The position numbers and the translations under genes are program-made. From Oryza sativa Japonica Group (taxonomy: Eukaryota > Streptophyta > Magnoliopsida > Poales > Poaceae), in the NCBI RefSeq assembly GCF_034140825.1, contig NC_089038.1, forward strand, positions 20,449,501 to 20,513,500: 64,000 nt of DNA. Reading direction: 5' to 3'. Positions 59,673 through 64,000 of this stretch are shown piece by piece. The notes under the pieces were generated by a model. It was not told the origin of the DNA. It worked only from the letters and a program-made list of their open reading frames with translations, and did no database searches. Numbering within the stretch: position 1 is the first letter of the stretch; every line of letters begins with the position of its first letter.

Positions 59673-62291
59673 ACTTTAAGAAGGTTAGCTGCGGTAGAGC
59701 ATTGGGTCATGCCCGTACTATGGGGGTAGCCTGCATATTGGTTGATTTTTGTGGATGCGAGAGCGGGCATGTTCCTTGGACAGAAGGCTCCCACCTTGAT
59801 TTGTCTGGGATGCTTGTTGTGTACTATCTGTTCAGTGCCAATTCTCTACAACGGAGGAGAAAAAAAATTGTAGTATCCATTTGTAATGTGATATGTAGAT
59901 TAGATTAGTTTGATGGGCATGTATCCTTGTATAAATTGGTTCACGGGTAACCGCATCAAAGTAGGGCTGTAACCTTGTAAGGCTGTTGTTGAAGTTTAGT
60001 GTTGTATTGGGGAACAGCATTTTATCTCTTTTCTTTGCCATTCTTGCAATCATCTTTATCTTGAAAATGGCGAGAGGTGGGACAGTTCTATTACGAACAC
60101 AAGACCCCTCTGTGGCTAGAATTATCTCTTGATTTTCCTATTGGCGTATTTTGATGATAACAATGTTATTTTGTATCAGTAATCGCCTGATGCAATATTG
60201 TGCAATTCTGCTATTCTGTAATTCTGTCAATATATCGGCTTTAAACTTCAAGTATGTTGTGCGTGCGTTGTATGCTGGCCGGTCAATGTGGCGTTCTATA
60301 CTAGATGGATCTGAATAACTAATAGAATTTCAGTGGAAAAAGTACGAATCCCCCCCCAACTATCGGAGTCGTCCGAATTATCCCCCTGAACCACAAAACC
60401 GGACATTTTTTTACCCCAAACTATGCAAATCGGACGAATTACCCCCCTCGATCAAATCCGCGGTGATTTTGGTCTACGTGGCATCCCAGTCAGTGTTTTC
60501 TAATAAAAAAAATTGTGGGACCCGCATGTCATAGTCTTCACTTTCCTCTCTCTCTCACTCTTCCTCTCTTCTCTCTCTCTCACTCTTCACTGCTTCACTC
60601 TATCGGCGGCGGCGGGAGGCACGGAGGAGCGGGCGGCGGGCGGCGGCGCACGGGGGCGGGCGGCGGACGGCGGCGTCGCGGCGACGCGCACGGGGGCGGG
60701 CGACGAGGTGCCTTGCCGCGTACCGCTCCGCACGTCCCGTGGCGAGGTCGACGGCGTCGACGAGACGGAGAGGCAGGCGGGCGGCGGCGGAGAGGCGGAC
60801 GAGGCGGGCGAGGCGAGCGGCGGCGAAGAGGCGGGAGGCGGACAAGGCAGGGGAGGCGAGCGGCCGCGGAGAGGCGGGCGGCGGACGAGGCGGGCAGCGG
60901 CGGAGAAGCGGACGAGGATGCCTCTGCGCCCCGCGCGGTCGCCGCCGCCGCTCCCTCCCGGACCTCCCCCGCACCCGCATCCGCCGCGAGGTCCGCTCGG
61001 CGCGCTACGATGCCGGCCGCGCGCGGTGGCTCGTCGACGCCGTCGACCTCGCCACGGGACGCGCGGAGCGGTATGCGGAGAGGCACCTCGTCGCCCGCCC
61101 CCGTGCGCCGGCCGCCCCCGTGCGTCGCGCCCGCGCCGCCTTCCGCCGCCCGCCGCCCGCTCCTCCGTGTCTCCCGCTGCCGCCGTGTCTTCCCGAAGCA
61201 GTGAAGAGTGAGATAGAGTGAGAGAGAGAGAGGAGAGGAAGAGTGAGAGAGAGGGAAAGTGAATACTATGACATGCGGGTCCCACAATTTTTTATTAGAA
61301 AACGCTGACTGGATGCCACGTGTATGCCACGTAGACCAAAACCACCGGGGGTAATTCGTCCGGTTTACATAGTTTGGGGTGAAAAATGTCCAGTTTTGTG
61401 GTTTAGGGGGTAATTCGGACGACCGCGATAATTCGAGGGGTAATTCGTACTTTTTCCAATTTCAGTTTATGTTATGTTCTATATCTTGTCATCTGACTCT
61501 ATCCTGAATTCTAGAAGGAATCTGAAACAGCTACACCCATGATGTCAGCCATTTTTTCTGTTTAACCATTCAGTGTGCTGATCTTTGGTGCAAAAGAGAA
61601 GTTTGATTTGCATCTGCAGATGATGAACGACACATCTCTTCTTCATGAAAGAGATGGACAAAAGCAAAACAAAAGGCAGGGCTATAGCATGTAGATTTCC
61701 TTCTCCCATGTATAATCCACACGTCAGTCATCATCCGCTGCTTACCTCCAAAAATTAGTTATGGACACAAAAGATAGCAACATAAACGTGCTTAGTGTTC
61801 CACGATAACGACTTTATTTCCAACAAATAAGCTTTAAAACTGTCCTGATCACGCACAAATCCATTCAACATTTCTGAATCTGCCGTTGTCCTGTGAGCCA
61901 GGCAATTTTGCACCAAAGAGGATATTACAAACACACTAGTACTACGGCCTCCTTTAGATCAGAGGGATTTTGCGGGAACTTTTAAGAAAATGAACTAATT
62001 CGTGTGAAAATCATTCAAAATTCCTTACCAAAGAAACCCTTCATATCTACACTACCATCTTCTGAAGCTTTATTATTTGCTGCCAATTGTCACCCAGATG
62101 ACAAATCTATTCGGTTATTCATCTGGGCCATCGGTAATTTTCAAATACATCAGAAATTCTGACCCTGTTCTTGATTCTTGAATCCACAGAGCTACTATTG
62201 TACAAACACACACCGGGGAACATGAACTATTCTGAACAGTCTAGGATACAAATACATATGTCTGTATACGAGATGTAGCTACCAGCTACCT
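59673..62291. other. Intergenic region holding the hairpin Mutator-like element
   Basis: 59673 to about 60050 is the 3' untranslated region of the trihelix-kinase gene. 60335-61457 is a transposon. 61470-62291 is AT-rich with a short MITE-like fragment (about 61944-62040, starting GGCCTCCTTTAGATCAGAGG) and no gene. Confidence 0.6.
60335..61457. mobile_element. Mutator-like element that is one long inverted repeat, 1123 bp
   Basis: Flanked by the 9-bp direct repeat AATTTCAGT (60326-60334 and 61458-61466). Left end GGAAAAAGTACGAATCCCCC, right end TAATTCGTACTTTTTCC. Inverted similarity is not limited to the ends. CATGTCATAG, the CTCTCTCTCACTCTTC tracts, CACTGCTTC and the GC-rich core around GAGGTCGACGGCGTCGACGA all have inverse partners on the other side, so almost the whole element folds into a hairpin. 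The open frames on both strands of the core are mirror images of each other and are not genes. There is no transposase. Confidence 0.92.
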
Positions 62292-63800
62292 CTACATCAT
62301 GGGCCAGAACTGCATGTAGCTCACCCAAGCCGGCGCTGCGCCTGCTCTTGCAGCTGCAGGAGCATCCCTATCCCTGATCCTGCTTGCTTCATCAGAGGAG
62401 CAGGAAGGTGATGGAGCATGAACAGCAGCTGAAGATTTTGGGCAGAGGAAGAAGCTCCTGGAACCCAGTTCCATCACCTTTTCCCTTGGGTCCAAACCTA
62501 AGCAACCGTAAAGATTTATCACCGGATCAATGGTGGATTAGAACTTAAGACAGAAGCACATTAATTCAGTGAAAGAACTAGATGAACCTAGTGTCATATT
62601 TTTCACTAATTTAATGCCTGAATATTGTTATACCATTTGAACCTGAACTGTATGATCAGAACAACTCGTATTGGCTTCATTTATTTCAGGCTTTCAGCCA
62701 AGGTGGTATAACTAAGCTGATATTTTAGGCTTGAAGCCGACCTGCCTGTCTGACGGGGCCAAAGTGTTCGAGCAGAGGAAAATATCTCAGTGACACATGG
62801 CCCAGGCAGCAGTTGACCAATGCATCTTTAGGAATCTTTGGATGGATTGGTCTGATTAGTATCACCATCAGAGTAGTACTAACATGAATGGATTGATCTG
62901 ATCCAGTTTTAAGTGTATGGAGTACGTTCTTGATTTGGATAAAAGATGAAATGAGATGAAACTTTGGTGCAAATTTTTGTCACAAAACAGTAACAATAAG
63001 ATATCAAAGTGCATATGCAGGTGGTGCAAGATGCAGTCGAGCGTGTTCTAAATACTCCATCTTAATAATTAAAAAGCACGATTATTCATGTATGGATTGT
63101 TCATGTCATCATATGCTCTTAAAAAGCACGATTTATTTTTTTTTAAAAAAAATCTACATCATCATTGTTTAGATAACATATTCTAAATTATTTCTTTAGT
63201 TTTATAATATTTCATTCATCCAAGTGAATATTCTTTTCTTTGTCCGTAATCTATCAAATTATCCAGTTAGAACGCGCACTTACTCTCTAAGCTGAACTGG
63301 GAGTAGTGGAGGCCGAAGTCCGACGGGTCGGCGGACGGCAGCGGCGGCCGCCGGCCTTCCTTGACGTAGAGCGCGACGGCGGCGGCCACCAGGTCGGCCA
63401 CGCTCCACGCCGCCGACGCCATGACGTGCAGCGGCCACAGGCTCCGCTGCACCGCCACGCTCACCAGCACCTTGCTCGGCGTCCTCCTCCCGGCGGCCTC
63501 CGGCTCCAGCTGCTCGCCGCCGCCGGCGGCCGCGGCGGGGCCGAAGCTCGCCGCCGTCGCCCTCCCCCTCACGCCGGCGAGCAGGTCCGGCTGCGTCTTG
63601 GGCCTCTGCCTCGCCAGCTGGTGCCACGGCTCCGTGCCGCGCCCGTGGAACGACGCCGACCGCTGCCCCGGCCCCCGCTGCAGCAGCAGCTGCCCGCCCG
63701 CCGCCGCCGCCGCCGCCGCCGCCGCAGCCGACGCCTCCTGCTGCCTGCTCTGCCGGCCACCGGCGTAGCCCTTCTCGATGTGCGGCGTCAGAGGAGGCAT
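62292..63800 (-). CDS. Uncharacterised plant protein with ubiquitin-like DUF7054-type domain
   Basis: Two exons on the minus strand, 63284-63800 and 62292-62497, giving 240 aa. The ATG at 63800 (MPPLTPHIEKGY) is the first in frame; the longer open frame starts from a non-ATG codon. Residues 1 to about 90 are Ala/Gln/Arg-rich and disordered, with an alanine run coded by GCC repeats. The conserved block starts at KVLVSVAVQRSLWPLHVMAS, continues with ADLVAAAVALYVKEGRRPPL and DPSDFGLHYSQFSLESLDPR, and ends at KVMELGSRSFFLCPK, the pattern of a plant-specific family I recall as DUF7054. The intron (62498-63283) splits the serine codon of LESLD. The C-terminal tail is Ser/Ala-rich. No catalytic motif or membrane segment is seen, and the function is unknown. 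Confidence 0.88.
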
Positions 63801-64000
63801 CGCGCTTGCTTGCTCAGTCAACAAACACAGCGATGGAACCCCGGCGTCGACGACGACGCTCGCTCAAACGGCGCGCGGCCGGCCGGTCACGGCTGCCGGA
63901 GGCCGGACGGCGAGCTGCAGGCCCATGCAGAGCGGAGCACGCCGCGCGCGGTGGCAGCTGCTCCTACGGCCATGCACGAACCGAGCCGAGCAGAGCTCAG
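63801..64000 (-). promoter_or_regulatory. Upstream region of the uncharacterised gene, cut by the window edge
   Basis: GC-rich leader or promoter sequence on the minus strand. No TATA box is evident in the 200 bp available. Confidence 0.35.

Noticed and set aside
60513-61287. Four long open frames of 160-232 codons on both strands
   Set aside because: They lie wholly within the hairpin Mutator-like element; the plus- and minus-strand products resemble each other because the DNA is an inverted repeat, and they are arginine/alanine-rich with no domain.

Overview
This is plant nuclear DNA, almost certainly rice (Oryza sativa). Genes carry many GT-AG introns, exons are GC-rich with a GC gradient falling 5' to 3', and introns and intergenic DNA are AT-rich and crowded with short grass-type DNA transposons (Stowaway-like, Tourist-like, Mutator-like and hAT-like). 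The chloroplast ClpD gene reads as rice ClpD1, which I recall as lying on chromosome 2. No bacterial operons, CRISPR arrays, rRNA or convincing tRNA genes were seen.

Layout. 1-1040 is the 3' end of an acetyl-CoA synthetase gene (+). 2495-9767 is an 11-exon heparan-alpha-glucosaminide N-acetyltransferase-like gene (-) with a 5 kb first intron that holds a GC-rich island. 12821-18002 is the 12-exon ClpD1 Hsp100 chaperone gene (+). 18854-21174 is a 5-exon Tim17/22/23 plus SAM protein of the HP30 type (-). 21.5-28 kb is a transposon field: a Mutator-like element with a hAT-like element inside it, a tiny LTR fossil, foldback elements and a GATACC-rich repeat block. 28019-28956 is a two-exon short-chain dehydrogenase (-). 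29-39 kb is gene-poor: a second GATACC block, a captured LOB-domain exon, a solo LTR beside a MITE, and a possible Helitron. 39058-40245 is a one-exon plant-specific protein (tentatively OCTOPUS-like) (-). 43574-49192 is a 10-exon plastid-type DUF1350 hydrolase-like gene (-), head-to-head with a one-exon UPF0496 gene (49612-50895, +). 50.8-55.8 kb is a threefold, diverged duplication that starts in the UPF0496 3' end, with a small I29 (cathepsin propeptide) gene at one junction. 56768-59672 is a 7-exon gene fusing a trihelix DNA-binding domain to a UMP-kinase-like amino-acid kinase domain (+). 60335-61457 is a Mutator-like element that is one long inverted repeat. 62292-63800 is a two-exon uncharacterised plant protein (-).

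The genes do not form a pathway. Several products are probably organellar (ClpD1, HP30-type, DUF1350, perhaps the I29 protein). The most unusual gene is the trihelix-kinase fusion, whose kinase half has changed at several normally conserved nucleotide-binding positions. The most unusual non-coding structures are the 1.1 kb hairpin Mutator-like element and the triplicated segment around the I29 gene. Exon boundaries were derived by hand from reading-frame continuity and splice consensus; lengths and phases sum to whole codons in every multi-exon gene except the I29 gene, where the first exon appears to change frame.
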